The notes under the pieces are model-generated. The model had not been told where the DNA came from and did no database searches. It worked only from the letters and a program-made list of their open reading frames with translations. Made by a program: the position numbers and the translations under genes. Positions 1 through 12,443 of a stretch of 64,000 nt of DNA are shown in pieces. Origin of the DNA: Hypericum androsaemum (taxonomy: Eukaryota; Streptophyta; Magnoliopsida; Malpighiales; Hypericaceae); contig OZ023198.1 in assembly GCA_963995505.1 (NCBI GenBank), forward strand, positions 11,151,141 through 11,215,140. Direction: 5' to 3'. Position 1 is the first letter of the stretch, and every line of letters starts with the position of its first letter.

Positions 1-2
1 AT

Positions 3-818
3 GATTACGTTGTCATATCCGCTTCGGAGGACTTGCTCTTGCTTCGCGCCCTCCCACAGTCGAAGAAGGGGCCATTGGTCGTCTGCAATCCGTTCACGAA
101 GAGATGGGTCGGACTTCCTAATCCACCGGATGCGGATTCGAACTTTGTACTCGTCTGTGAACCTCAAGGACGTCGATACAGGGTCGTGTCCACGAAATGG
201 GATGAATGCGAATGTGAAGATGTGTTTGTATCGGAGAGGGGAGAATGGAAAGAGGCCCTCTTGAAAATGGAAGCACATTGTACAAGCAACATCCTACCCT
301 TGCATGGGAAGCTATATTGGTATAGTTATGATGGGAAAATTGTATCCTATGACCCCTTTGAGGAGAGTTTTCGCTTCTTTCTCCAACCCGGTTCTATTTC
401 CGAATCCGAATACACGGAATATGGTTTTCATGAATGTTATTTATTTGTAGTACATGGTTCACTCTGGATGCTATGGTTTTCACTTCTACTACCGCATATC
501 GGTGAAGAAGAAGAATTTAATGATTTGATTGCTTGGGAGCTGGATTACAAGCAAGAAAGATGGACTTTGGTCAACAAGTCGTCGTTGCGGATTGATAATA
601 GTGGTGATGGTCCGGACCCTCCTTTTGCTGTTCATCCTGATGGACATATTGTCTACTTGAGAACAACATATCAAGGGTTGGCCTTCCATGATTTGACACA
701 AGGTTGCAGTAACTTGTCCAAAGTTTTGGTCAAGGAGGAACTAGATCATTGTTATGATGCCTTTCTTCTTACTCGACCTTGGCGGCCTTCCTCTGTTTGT
801 TACGGTTCAAGTCGGTAA
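3..818 (+). CDS. F-box-type protein with F-box-associated domain (5'-truncated by window edge)
   Basis: An open frame runs from the first bases of the window (frame 3) to a TAA at 816-818, giving about 271 residues with no internal stop. The start and any N-terminal F-box lie outside the window; the TTG at 33 is not a real start. The sequence has the FBA-domain signature: a 'VVCNPFTKRW' strand followed by 'LPNPP' near residues 28-42, then repeated W/Y-rich beta-strand motifs ('GKLYWYSYDGKIVSYDPF', 'GSLWMLWFS', 'IAWELDYKQERW', 'HPDGHIVYLR'), as in plant F-box/FBA or kelch-like proteins. Such proteins are substrate-recognition subunits of SCF ubiquitin ligases; the FBA part is the substrate side. 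The substrate cannot be told. A kelch or DUF295-type beta-propeller is the main alternative. Family call fairly sure, exact orthologue unknown. Confidence 0.7.
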   Translation, partial: DYVVISASEDLLLLRALPQSKKGPLVVCNPFTKRWVGLPNPPDADSNFVLVCEPQGRRYRVVSTKWDECECEDVFVSERGEWKEALLKMEAHCTSNILPLHGKLYWYSYDGKIVSYDPFEESFRFFLQPGSISESEYTEYGFHECYLFVVHGSLWMLWFSLLLPHIGEEEEFNDLIAWELDYKQERWTLVNKSSLRIDNSGDGPDPPFAVHPDGHIVYLRTTYQGLAFHDLTQGCSNLSKVLVKEELDHCYDAFLLTRPWRPSSVCYGSSR

Positions 819-2776
819 ATTTTTATTTTATAAGGTTTAATCAGTGGCCCTTAACCTCTAAATACTTTGTTGTTTAAATAAGATTAGTTATGCATTCTTT
901 ACATGAATTATTGCTTTGTGGTCAAGAGATAGATGTGTCCCCGCCAGTAGTGGTGATGATATTAGTAGGTCAGATTTCGGATGCAAAGTTGCACGAATAA
1001 CTAACCTGGTTAAAAACATTTCACTAAAATGATCACTCAAAGAAATTCCTGTCACCAAAAATGACAAATATTATACTACATTTACAAACGCGTGTAATCA
1101 TAGGATACTAAAGTGAACATATTTCATAAATCAATGCAGTTCGTCTAGACTTATATTCTCATAAGAAAGTTTTTTATCCAACCCAAGAAAAAAATCTCTA
1201 AAATAGGATCCAATAATATTTGAATATGAATATCATAGATAAAAAATTTACGACAATACAATTGTCATTTTTTAACAGCATCTTATAACTATTTTTATTC
1301 CAAGTCAAATTGTCAATATCACTTAGTTTTTGGATATATATATCTAGAAGTAAACCGTGACTTAGCGAAAAATTTAGGTTGCATTTATATAATCTTAGGT
1401 CTTTGGAATTTCGAACTTGTCATTGTCACTACCCATTATATTGTCAACTTTTAGATATCAACTATTTCACTCCAGAAAGAGGTGTTTTCTTCCCAGTCAA
1501 GGACAATAAATTAAAATTAGAACCATCAAAAAATAAGAATAATGAATTAGTGGTCGGAACAGTCAGCTACATTTACTTTGGTAAATCTTTGCATCCCGAC
1601 GGTGTTGCAATAAATAATGGATCGACTTGTTAAATGCGTATGTGATTTACGTGATTTAATATATTCGATTGTTTGTATTTCGAGATGTTCTAGATTTACA
1701 GTCGACGTTACGTTGATTTTCTTTTAACTTTTGTTAAATTATTGTTGTTCACATGTTGTTACTTGATATGTTGTACCATATTAGATTATCGAGTATTCGA
1801 ACATCCGAAAACTTGTTTATCTAGCATCGAATTTATCATTATGCTTAAACAACCAAGTGCAAGCAATAAGACATGGGTAAGTAATGTAGTAGATGAAACT
1901 AGCATGACACTAACGTTATAAACAAAAAAAATTAAAAGGAAACTAAGTATCTACAAATGTTTTCACAAGAAAGAAAAAAAAAAGAATTGATTCCAAGTAA
2001 ATAACTGGTTCTAGAAAAATGTTTGTCAATTAAATAGAATAAACTAAGTACATTAGTTCTTATCGTGATGAACTAAGAACACCTAACAAACTAGTTCAAG
2101 TTCAAATATGAAACAAATGACTTAAAACTAATTTAATATTTGTTTACGAATTTGACATTCTTCACTTGAATCGATTTTACTGTCCTAAACTTTTTGTATA
2201 TCGATGTAAAGTATTTTACACACAGCAAAAAAACAACATAGCGTACTTTCTAACAACTTTGGCAAACAAATGTTATTTTTTTTTTTTGTAAAATCGTTAA
2301 AATATTTTAGTAGCAATTTGTTTTATCGAAAAAAAACCTTAATATATATTAAGTGATTTCGAAACAAATGAATAGTATTTAAACCCAATTTTGAAAAAAG
2401 ACAATCTGAACATGTAACATTCTCAAAAAACTCAGTAAACAATTCTATAAGGTTATAAAATAAAAGCCAAAAACATCTATTGGTCCTGCCACGAGTATGT
2501 ATTGGTTAAGCCGAACAGAGCAGAAAGAGAGATCATTTCACCAACTCGGTAGCACAAAGCTGATAGCCTGAAAGGCCTAAAATTGCAGAGAGAGAAAAGC
2601 ACCAAAAGCCATGCAGAAGTGGTGAAATCTGGGAGTTACCAGGATGATCTTCAACCTCTTCCACACAGCAGCGAACCGGCTCAGGCCGACGACGACGTAG
2701 CGCAAGGTGCAGAGCACCATCAGGGGGTGAAATGATCCAACCTCAGACACCATCAAAGCACAAAGAAAGGCAAAAC
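819..2776. other. AT-rich intergenic DNA
   Basis: There is no convincing gene. The stretch is AT-rich, with long A and T runs around 1970-1985 and 2275-2290. One 84-codon open frame (1379-1633) opens with TTG and shows no family motif. A short GC-rich island at about 2640-2735 stands out and reads open on both strands (see findings). Confidence 0.5.
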
Positions 2777-2918
2777 CATATGAAACATTTTGTTCATTTA
2801 AATGTAGATATCAACCCAGATTCTCTTTTTCTTCAGCACTAACAACGGAAAGCTTATGACCAGCAAAATCCATATGCAACATTTTGTTCATTCTAAATGC
2901 AGGTCATCAACCCAGAAA
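2777..2918. repeat. Short direct repeat in VIP4 3' flank
   Basis: A segment of about 45 bases beginning 'CCATATG' and ending 'ATCAACCCAGA' occurs at about 2777-2822 and again at about 2871-2918, with a few substitutions and small indels. It lies just 3' of the VIP4 stop, probably in or next to its 3' UTR. Confidence 0.6.
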
Positions 2919-3008
2919 GAAAAAGAATGGGAGGAAATCGGCCACTTGATGCCAAAACTGCCACCTGTATAATCTTCTAGTTGATCTCTGTACCATTCTT
3001 AACAGATT

Positions 3009-6000
3009 TTACTCATCATCGCTATCATAAACAACAGCCATTCGTCGGTGGTTTGGCTTCTTTCTTGGAGGGGAGTCTTCATCTGACTCGATACCAGTCA
3101 GCTTGCGACCACTTCCAGATTCCTTGCCCCTTTGCTTAGGCTCCTGCAAAATGTGGGATGAGTAGTTAGTAAATTGACATTCATCTCATCATGGAACAAG
3201 TAGTATTACCAAGTTGAGGCGAAATAGAAGAAATATCTGGACATCATAATAAATCTTCTGAATCAGAACCAGAATTCATACATACGAATAAATTTCATCA
3301 GCAATAGTAAACTCATGATCGAGTATAACAGCACAGTGATAAGCTGCCGTTACCATGGTCTTCTACAGCAGATGCAAACATAATAGTCAAGTAATTCATT
3401 CTCGGACCATCACGCACATGAAGAGCGATTCCCATTATAAAAGGATGTGAGTTGTCCCCCAAAGTAAGACCCCAAACATGTGTGTAAACAAGGCCCAATT
3501 CGTTTAATAACTGACACAGAATTCAATCTTAGAATTGAATGCTTAAAATACTCCTAAAAGTTCTTGAGGAGAGGAAGATCCCCACAAAAATAAGGAAGTT
3601 TGGGATTGGACGATGTTAAGCTAGCTTTTTAACTAATGCCATATCTTGATAGAAACGAAATCGAGTTCTTGAGATGAAATTCTTGGTAACAACATTTATA
3701 ACAAAGTTGAGGCAAAATAGCAGAAATATCCGGACATCGTAATAAATCTTCTGAATCAGAATAGCAGAAATATCCGGCCATCGTAATAAATCTTCTGAAT
3801 CAGTACCAAAATTCATACATATGATAAATTTCATCAGCAATAGTAAACATTGTCTATAATAGCACAGTGACAAGCTGCCGTTACCATGCTCTTCTACAAC
3901 AGATGCAACCATAATAGTCAAGTAATTCTCAAACCATCACGCGCATGAAGAGCGATCCCCGCAATAAAAGGATGCGAGTAGTCACCCAAACATGAGCATA
4001 AATTGTTGAAGAATCCCTAATCGGAAGTAGGAAGGTTGTTAGGCCTAATTTATAAGAGTGAGAAATCTACCTACCCATTGCCCTAAGGTTTTGGGTTGGA
4101 TATGGAGGTTCTAACATAAACAAGCCCCGGTTCTTTTAATAATTGACATAGAATTCAATCTTAGAATTGAATGCTTGAAATGCTCCTAGAAGTTATTGAG
4201 GGTCAGAAGCTCCCCGTAGATATAAGGAAGTTTGGGCTTGGACGCCGCTAAACTAGCTTTTCAACAACTAATGACATCTCTAGATCGAAAACGAAATCGA
4301 GGCCTAAAAATGATATTTTTGGAAATAACATTTATTATGTTGCTAAACAATCCAATCTCATAATGAATGCTTGAAATGCTCCTAGAGAAGCTCCTCGCAG
4401 ATATGAGGAAGTTTGGGCTTGGATGCCGCTAAGCTAGCTTTTTAACAACTAATGACATCTCTTGATCGAAAACGAAATCGAGGCCTAGAATTGAAATTCT
4501 TGGCAACAACATTTATTATGTTGGCTAAACAATGGAATCTCATAATTTAATGCTTGAAATGCTCCTAGAAGTTATCGAGAGTCGGAAGCTTCCCGCATAT
4601 ATGAGGAAGTTTGGGCTTGGACGCCGCTAAGCTAGCTTTGTAACAACTAATGACATCTCTTGATCGAAAACGAAATTAAGGCCTTGAATTATGTTGACTA
4701 AACAATGCAATCTTAGAATTGAATGCTTGAAATGCTCCTAGAAGTAATCGAGGGCCAAAAGCTCCCCGCTGATATAAGGAAGTTTGTTTTTGGACGCCGC
4801 TAAGCTAGCTTTTTAACAACTAATGATATCTCTTGATCGAAAATGAAATCAAGGCCTTGAAATGAAATTCTTGGCAACAACATTTATTATGTTGGCTAAA
4901 CAATGCAATCTTAGAATTGAATGTTTGAAATGCTCCTAGAAAGTTATTGAGGGCCGAAAGCTCCCCGCTGATATAATGAAGTTTGTTCTTGGACGCTGCT
5001 AAGCTAGCTTTTTAACAACGAATGACATATCTTGATCGGAGACGAAATCGAGGCCTTGAAATGAAATTATTGGCAACAACATTTATTATGTTGGCTAAAC
5101 AATGCAATCTTAGAATTGAATGCTTGAAATGCTCCTAGAAGTTATCGAGGGCCGAAAGCTTGCCGCAGATATAAGGAAGTATGGGCTTGGACACCGCTAA
5201 GCTAGCTTTTTAACAACTAATGACATCTTTTGATCGAGAAGGAAATCGAGACCTTGAAATGAAATTCTTGGCAACAACATTTATTATGTTGGCTACACAA
5301 TGCAATACACTTTCTTTAATACCACGTTAACATCCCGTTGAAAACATGTATGACATATAAAAGAGCAAGTGCTACTAAAACCGGTGTTCAAAAAAGGGCA
5401 TCCCTAGTGCGTCAACACTCCCCAGCTACTTTTCTGCTAAGAGGTTGTTTCCCTCGAGTAGATTGTTGGTTTCAATTTCGGGTAGGAGAAGCCTACAGAG
5501 TTCATCGAAGAGGTTCTCAACCTCTTCAACGATGACGAAGACTTTGCCATCCATGACAGCGGTCAATGACTTTAAGGACGGTTGTTTACATTTTGGGAAA
5601 TAATCCAACTCCAGCTTGGTTCTACTCGGACTTCAGAAATCATCATCCCATAATGAAAGGCTATTCATGTGAAGTTATTGTGATTGATTTAAGTTTTCTG
5701 TCTGTTGGTCTTATATTTCAGAAGGAGGGACAACTTTATAAAGGTATAAGAAGGGACAACTATAGGCAAGAGTCCAACTTTACTAGGATCCTATTATAAT
5801 CCTCCAAGATCCCCGATCCCCAAATTAGAGGCTAAAATGGAAGCCAACATGATAGATTCTTTTCATTAGGTTTTTTTTTTGCCTAATAAGAAGGCTGAGG
5901 AGACCATAGCACAAGCAAAGGCTACCTTTGTTTAATGCAACCTTTTCTAATATAATGAAGACAATAAGGAAGAGGTGTAGTTTCTCAACAGTAAAAGATT

Positions 6001-9000
6001 TTGTAGGAATATCATCAATTCCAGGGAGAAAGCCTCTCTATGGTTTACAAGGATTACATTCTTTCTTGAAACCAATCCTAGCTTTGAGGTCCACAATATG
6101 AACCAAACAAGATCTGAAAAGGACTCACTTTCCTTTTTATTCCATTACATTCAAATAAGAACCGAAGGAAATTATATTCTGGAACATTGATAGGCTTTAA
6201 CAAGAAGCATCACAAGTTTAACGTGAGTGCAAAGCTTCCAGGTGTAACAGCTTTAGTAAATAGAGATTTAACTACTCAAGACAGAGCAAAATGTTAATTG
6301 TCTGAAAAAGGAAAGGTATCTGCTTTCTAGTATTCTTTGAGAACCGTTTATTATAGCTTTGAGGGTCTCAAAGTAATGCAACGCCAGTCACGGAAAATGA
6401 AAAAGGTAGGTACATCGTTTAGAACATCCCCTTAGGACCATGGAAGATGTGAACAAGCATGGAGGTTGTGATAAATGCAAGCAAGTTGGAAGCGAGAGCT
6501 CTTGTAGACTAAATATTACTAAAAAGCATATCGCGGCCTCTCCAATACGAGACCAAAAAGCAATGGCTTGAAGACCATGAACTCATACCTCAGGCTCGTC
6601 CTCCTCATCAGAGGGAGCATCAGCTTCTGGTTCTTCTTCATACTGTTCGTCTTCCTCATCCTCTTCATACTCCGGTTCTGGCTCTTCGGCCTTATTACGA
6701 GGTGGGGACCTCTCATCTTCTTCCCCATCAGTCTCATACTCTGATTCCTCCCTGTCGCTCTCTGAGTAATCCAACGAGTGTTTTGAAGCTTTGGCAGCAG
6801 GCAACCCAGGCTTGCGTTGGAGGTCTTTATGTCCCTGTTTTGGCAAGGTAGTAATAAGTTGACATTGTCAGAAATAAAGAGCGAGATGTATACACAATGA
6901 TTAGCAAGGCTAAAGAACCTTTTTGGCATTCATGATGCGCTTTTCAGCTCGAGCTTCTTCTTCCAGGTCTTCTTCAAAGCGGCGGCGAGAGCGACGTGGG
7001 TCATAATAATCTTGTTCATCATCCTGGTGAGAAATGGAAAAACAAAAAGGCCAAATAGACCAAAATAAATAAAAGATTTCAAATAAAAAACATATCGTAA
7101 AATCCTATTAAAAAACATATCATAGAGGGTTTCATAAGGAACTAAAATAATCAATCTCCCAAACCCCAAAACTCATACATATTCTGAGTAAATTTTGGGA
7201 TGTGTGGGAGAGGAGTGAATAAAAGTGGTGCATACCTCATCAAGCGCATCCTCCAAGAACCCAGGTGAAAGTTGGCGCCTTCGATCAACAGACTGCGTAT
7301 ACTTGCGGCTTACCTTTTCCTTCTTCCGGTTAAGAAGTACACTTGCTCTGATGTTTTGACTTTCAGCCTGTAGAATGACAGCAATTGGAACCAAATGAAA
7401 CCAGCTCTAATTACTTGACTGGAAGAATAAGCTGAAGGCACTTGTTACCTTTTCCTTTTCCTCCTTTTCTCTCTCTGGGTCAATGTCAGTGACACAGTTC
7501 TTAACCTTGTAAACCTTTCTATGCCTCGAATCAACAAGCTGAGTCAACTGTCTATGAGAGTTTGATGTCAATGACGACGGCATAAACCTCATCTTCTGCA
7601 ATATCCTGCCTTGGGATTGAAGAAGTGACTGCAAGAATGTATGTTTAGGGAATCGAAGTGCACATAAAGACTTCAACGATGTCCAAAGAACAAAAATGTT
7701 GCAAGGGAAAAATGAAAAAGAAGCATACAGATACCAATCCGACGCTCAAGGAAGTTGAGATTATAAGCACAAGTCCGATGCAATATGAGTGCACTAACGT
7801 GATGAGCATGGCCATGTAGATTAGCACCTTTCTCAAGTTTATTGTCAAAAGAACTCTAGGCCAGAATTATGAGAAAAGAGTACTGCAAGAGCATATAAAT
7901 GCCATTTGAATGAACATGAATTAAACTTCCATAAAAAAGCTTCGCAATGGTAAGCCATATCAAATACTAATAGGATTTAGATCTACTTACGTTATTTGAG
8001 GTCTTATGTTTAACTGTATAAGCATTTGTAATAGCAAAGGTTCTGTGTAAAAGGACAAACATTCGATGTAAGTATCTTAAAAAAGTAGAAGTACATTACC
8101 TTGTTATGCCTCATAAAAAGGTGTGTCTGCTCATGCTGCGCATCCTGAACTGATATATCAAGAACTTCATTGCCTATTAGTAACTGTAAGCTGCCATCTG
8201 ACCATCTGACAAAGCGTGCATTACTTTCAACCTAGAACAAAACCAGGAGGGAAATGTTTAACCTTGAACCTAATCCATGAACATCAGATCCTCAAAGAAT
8301 TTAGCTACTCAACCAACGGAAAATCTTGGCAATATCTGATCTGCCACAGCTTAAAATTTTACATGTTTGCAATTACAGCCCATCAGAACTTACCCTTTTC
8401 TTTATCAGTGACCTCAATGTTTGATGGTTAAACCTAGCTTCTTATACAATAAAACTAACAAACGAATTTTCATCATGGATGTCAGGTTACTGTGCCAAAC
8501 TACGCGCTAACCTAGATCCGACAGAATGTTGGTCAATTAAGACAATGGGACAGTGGTCACGGAAGTTAAAATCTGCTAAGGGGACTAGAATGTAAGTGAG
8601 CTGTTCAAATGCATGGAATAAATCAAAATACTCACAGACGTAGTCCCATCCTTGTTCTTAACAGTCCTCCACCGTACAATGTTGTTTTCCAGTCGTAGTC
8701 GCTTTTGGGTTCCAGATTCGTCAGTCACAAATGTTTTCTCTTCCACATAGGTCTTTGGATCAAATGGCTTTGGATCGATTCCCATAATGTTGGATACTTT
8801 GATCAGATTCATCTGCAAATTCCACCAAATATGTTATAGCCTCTTGATGTTGATGTGCTCAGAAATGTTATTAGCATGAGACAATGAAACAAGGTCCCTG
8901 GGAAAATTAAATCAAAGGAGTCATACAGGACCAGAAACGGATGATAAACAAACTGCTTCACAATATGCTAAACACAGAAACAGCAGCCTAAAACAGCAAG

Positions 9001-10309
9001 GGAACAGTTTGCACCACTGGAAGAAAAGACTTCTCCCCTATTTATGGACAGCCATATCCAGTATCAGGACAAAGTTACAGAAAGATGGATAATAGTCTGT
9101 CAATGTTTCGAGACTTCTGAAGGAATCATTCCAAAAGATGCACTGGCCTACTCATCTAGCACGGGGAAGTAAATGTTATCAAAGAACACTGGTGCCACTT
9201 ATGAATTATATGTCAAGAATGCGAGATTTTACCTTTGTTGGATCAGCTGGAGGCGGACGAAACGGAATCTCTATCTCCAAGGGAGGGCCAACAGGCTTCT
9301 CTTTGCGTCTAACATCGAAATTCTCCTCCTCTTCTGACTGCATTTGACCATCTTCGTCAGCTATCACATCCTCAGGCCTTAAGTCCTTCCCAAAACCTTC
9401 ATCCTCTTCCAAGGGAGACCTCTACAAAAAGAAACAGCACGTAAAACTCAATGAAGCAGACAATCCCCGAGCACCATAATGGACGCAAACACACTCACAA
9501 CTGCAGCATGCTCAACATCGTTCTGGGCAGCATATCCGTCATCCTCCTCTTCATCAGAATCACCAAACACATCCCTAATCTCTGGTGCCGACTCAAACTG
9601 CGTCTGATCCTTTTCTTCGGGAGATCTAACCAACACCAGATTGACAATTACTCTTAACCAACACTTGTTTGCAGAAAACTGACTCAATTGGTTAACCACT
9701 CGGCACAACAGAAACTGCAACATAAGCAAGCAATTACCTCGGGCTCCCAGCCTCCTGATCAACCTCATCATCATCTTCAACATGCTGAAATTGCTGCTCC
9801 TCGGACCCACTCTCAACCACGTCCCGCCTCCTCCCACCAGCAGCACCTCTATGACGATACTCTTCCTTCTCGTCACTCTCCTCCTTCTGTTTCGCGGCAT
9901 CCACCTCCACCGAGCTTGCCTCCCTCTCCCCCTCGCTCTCCCCAGGATCCGCCTCTCCCTCCGCCTCCCGCATCTCCCCCTCGCTCTCCGCCTCCTCGTT
10001 CCCCTCCCCTTCAACCTCCTCCTCCCCCTCGCGCCTCAGCTCCCCCTCCGCTTCATCCTACCCAATCAACCACACAACCCAATAAAAAAAAATCAAAACT
10101 TTAACCTCAATTCCACAAAACCCTAACAGAAAAATCAAAACTTGGCAAAAAAATCCCAAATCAAAAGAGATCATAATTACAGAGGCGTAATTGGGTTGGG
10201 GATTGGACTCGTGCTCGGACTCAACCTCCTCTTCTTCCTCCTCCTCCTCCTCCGATTGGTCGCCGAAGAGATTCTGCATCATCTGGTGCCTCTTCTCCTC
10301 CCCGCCCAT
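3009..10309 (-). CDS. VIP4: VIP4 / LEO1 homologue, Paf1-complex subunit
   Basis: Eleven exons join in phase with GT-AG introns: 10309-10181, 10057-9738, 9625-9499, 9421-9233, 8812-8636, 8231-8100, 7628-7449, 7367-7236, 7023-6919, 6834-6589 and 3143-3009 (TAA). The product is 623 aa, close to the roughly 625 aa of Arabidopsis VIP4. The N-terminus (1-235) is extremely acidic, with 'NLFGDQSEEEE' at 13-23. A Leo1 domain spans about 236-416, from 'VGPPLEIEIPFRPPP' through 'NIMGIDPKPFDPKT' to 'VKNCVTDIDPERE'. The acidic C-terminus ends 'HRRMAVVYDSDDE'. LEO1 is a nuclear subunit of the Paf1 complex, which travels with RNA polymerase II and supports H3K4/H3K36 methylation and H2B ubiquitination; in Arabidopsis VIP4 keeps the floral repressor FLC active. 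The last intron (3144-6588) is unusually long and holds repeats. The start is chosen by homology ('MGGEEKRHQMMQNLFG'). Confidence 0.95.
3215..4000. repeat. Diverged duplication inside VIP4 last intron
   Basis: Two related stretches, about 3215-3480 and about 3705-3995, share the order 'AAATCTTCTGAATCAG', 'TTTCATCAGCAATAGTAAAC', 'AAGCTGCCGTTACCATG' and 'ATAATAGTCAAGTAATTC', with many substitutions. The second contains its own inner doubling (about 3715-3800). One diverged unit of the tandem array described next lies between them (about 3519-3705), so this looks like the older, decayed edge of the same array. It is entirely intronic. Confidence 0.7.
4145..5306. repeat. Tandem array of about 173-199 bp units in VIP4 last intron
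   Basis: Six head-to-tail units are seen. The marker 'TGCTTGAAATGCTCCTAGA' (or close variants) starts near 4171, 4367, 4550, 4723, 4921 and 5120, giving spacings of about 196, 183, 173, 198 and 199. Each unit also carries 'AAGCTCCCCGC.GATATAAG', 'GGACGCCGCTAAGCTAGC', 'TAATGACATCTCTTGATCGA' and 'CAACATTTATTATGTTGGCT'. Units differ by scattered substitutions and small deletions. The array lies wholly in the last intron of VIP4, between exons 10 and 11. Confidence 0.9.
5307..6588. other. Remainder of VIP4 last intron
   Basis: The rest of the 3.4-kb intron shows no recognised gene. Short open frames at 5338-5799 on both strands carry no family motif. Some of it may be old inserted DNA, but I see no terminal repeats or target-site duplication. 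Confidence 0.4.
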
Positions 10310-11399
10310 CTTGCCCTAGCAATTAAAATTCTGATTTTTTTTACCCTTTACCCAAAATTAGGGTTTTCTCCAGGTAGAAAATGGGGGAAATTGAGAGTCT
10401 AGTGGACGAATAGACGTTACACTGTGTGTTTGTTTTGTTCTTCAAGTTAAGAGGGGAGAAGGGAGAGAGAGAAGCAACAGCTAATTTGTCTGTTTTTGGG
10501 TAAAAGGAACCTGCTTTCTATGGAAGGTTAGTGGCTATTAATGAAGGGTAATTAATATTTACTTTTGAATGTTGGTAATTGTTTTTCTTTTCGAAACCAT
10601 CTGGTATTGAGATACTACTAGTCGATTATTCAAGACTTCTAGGTCTGATCCAAGTTTTTACCCGGATTTGGTCTTAGAACTCAAATTCGAAAATTTCTAG
10701 TTAAATTATAACATTCGTTAAATTAATCTATGTGCTTAGTAGTGCTATTAAATGTTATGAACTTGCCTTTAAATTGTATGTTTTGTATATATCAGTGACC
10801 ATACAATGATGATTTAATATAAATTAGTGATTATACACTAGTAGCTTCATATAGACCGGTGATCATAAAGGCAAAAAAATTAGTGATACAACATATATTC
10901 ATCTAATTTGTTTGCCCGAGAGAAGGAGAGACACAACATCTATTCATTTAATTTGTTTGTCATCAAAGAGCATTTGACATATTGACACAAGGTATATAAG
11001 GATTTGATAAAATTCGAGTGTTTAAACCCTCTTATTGTCTATTTATTAGATGTAAAAACCAATTTGTTTGTTTTTGGTAAAAGGAATCTGCTTTCTATAT
11101 AAGGTTACAGGCTAATAATTAAGGTCAATTAATATTTACCTTTTGGTTATATCATATAGTATCCGGATATTATTATGCCGACTAATTTAAATTTGATATG
11201 GGTGAGACATTTTATAGGTGGAAAAACTTTCCCGCCAGATATTTGACCTCGTGATTATGCTAGAATAACATCATAACTAATTTATCTAAGTGCTAATTGA
11301 TAATTACTATTTAATTTTGCATATTGCTATTTATTTAATTGAGCCATTTGATATAGAGATAGTATTAGCCAATCACCCAATATTTGAGTGTTATCCAAA
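10310..11399. other. VIP4 5' flank and AT-rich intergenic DNA
   Basis: The first 200 bases contain the presumed VIP4 promoter and 5' UTR, with a purine-rich run at about 10450-10475; no clear TATA box is visible. A segment near 10718-10790 ('TTATGAACTTGC') resembles one at 13160-13220, so a dispersed repeat lies here. No gene seen. Confidence 0.4.
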
Positions 11400-12015
11400 G
11401 TTTACTAGGAGGGCAAGGGAGCGGGCCATGGACAGAGGAGGAGGAGGTGGTGCCGGTCCCTTGACGATGATGACTGAAATGAGCGAGCTAGGGCGGTTGA
11501 CGGGACTGGTTGGGAGAGAAGAGAAGGAGGTGGTGCCTGTCCCTCGACGACGATAACTGAAATGAGCGAGCTAGGGCGGTTGACGAGATTGGTCGGGAGA
11601 GAGGAGGAGGTGATGCCAGTCCTTCGCGCTCCATCCCGGTGATGGCAACAGATAAAGATTCCATCTCCTGTGAAGCTGTCCTCGTTCTGACCTCCGGGAC
11701 AAAGGTCTATGATTTCAATGCTCGGGGTCGTAGATGGTTACTGGGTTTTTGCCTGAGTTTTGATCTTTGGGTTCGCTGACGATTTTTTTGTGGTAGAAGA
11801 AGAGATGACATCATCAATTTTTGTTTTTTGTCCTAAGGGTATTTTCGTTATTTTATTGACAAAAATGAAAATAAATAGCTGCTAACGTGCACCAGGGACC
11901 CAAAAGTATAATAAAATCAAACACGAGGGATGTCAGCATGTATTTTACAAACATGGGAGACTTTTGAGTATATTTAAGCAAATACGAGAGACTTGAGAGT
12001 AATTTACCCTTAAGA
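11400..12015. mobile_element. Possible MULE-like element fragment
   Basis: The right part (about 11805-12012) resembles, in motif order, the right terminal inverted repeat of the element at 26130-28062: 'GATGACATCATCAATTTTTG', 'AAGGGTATTTT', 'AAAAGTATAAT', an ACATGGGAG motif, then 'GAGTAATTTACCC'. The left part is GC-rich, starts with a short open frame at a good ATG context (11428) and holds an 83-bp direct repeat ('GAAATGAGCGAGCTAGGGCG' near 11475 and 11558). No matching left terminus was found, so this would be a truncated relative. Confidence 0.4.
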
Positions 12016-12359
12016 TTTTATAGCATTGAGTGTCGAAATAAATGTAAATATGAGTGTATTTTTTTAATAGTTTATACTGAAATGTTAAAATTACTTAGAA
12101 AAAGTTTAATTTTGTACCTTGTGGTTTCACATTTTTTAGATATGATCATCTAATTTCAAAACGATCTTTTGAATCTCGTGGTTGCAATTTTTTAGCACTC
12201 AGACGCTCCGGGAGCTCGCTGAGCCAATTTTGACTTTGAACTTAAAACGATATCGTTTTGTGGCATGTCAGACTTTTTAATCCAGCTGGCAATGTGATTT
12301 GGTACGAAATTAAATATTATTTTTAATCTCTTATTTTTTATATTTTTTCAAAAACACCC

Positions 12360-12443
12360 CTCTCCTCCCTCCTCCTCCTCCTCCTCCTCCTCCTCCTCCT
12401 CCTCCTCCTTCTTCTTCTTCTTCATCATCTTCTTCTTCTTCCT
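12360..12443. repeat. CTC/TTC microsatellite
   Basis: About 50 bases of CTC units are followed by CTT/TTC units. On the reverse strand this yields an artefactual poly-Glu open frame. Confidence 0.9.

Noticed and set aside
1379..1633. 84-codon frame between the F-box gene and VIP4
   Set aside because: Starts at TTG, has no recognisable domain, and lies in AT-rich DNA without splice context.
9448..10126. Long frames overlapping VIP4 exons 1-3 on both strands (Arg- and Pro-rich)
   Set aside because: Shadow frames of the Glu/Asp-rich VIP4 coding sequence; the VIP4 frame is supported by homology and phase across all eleven exons.
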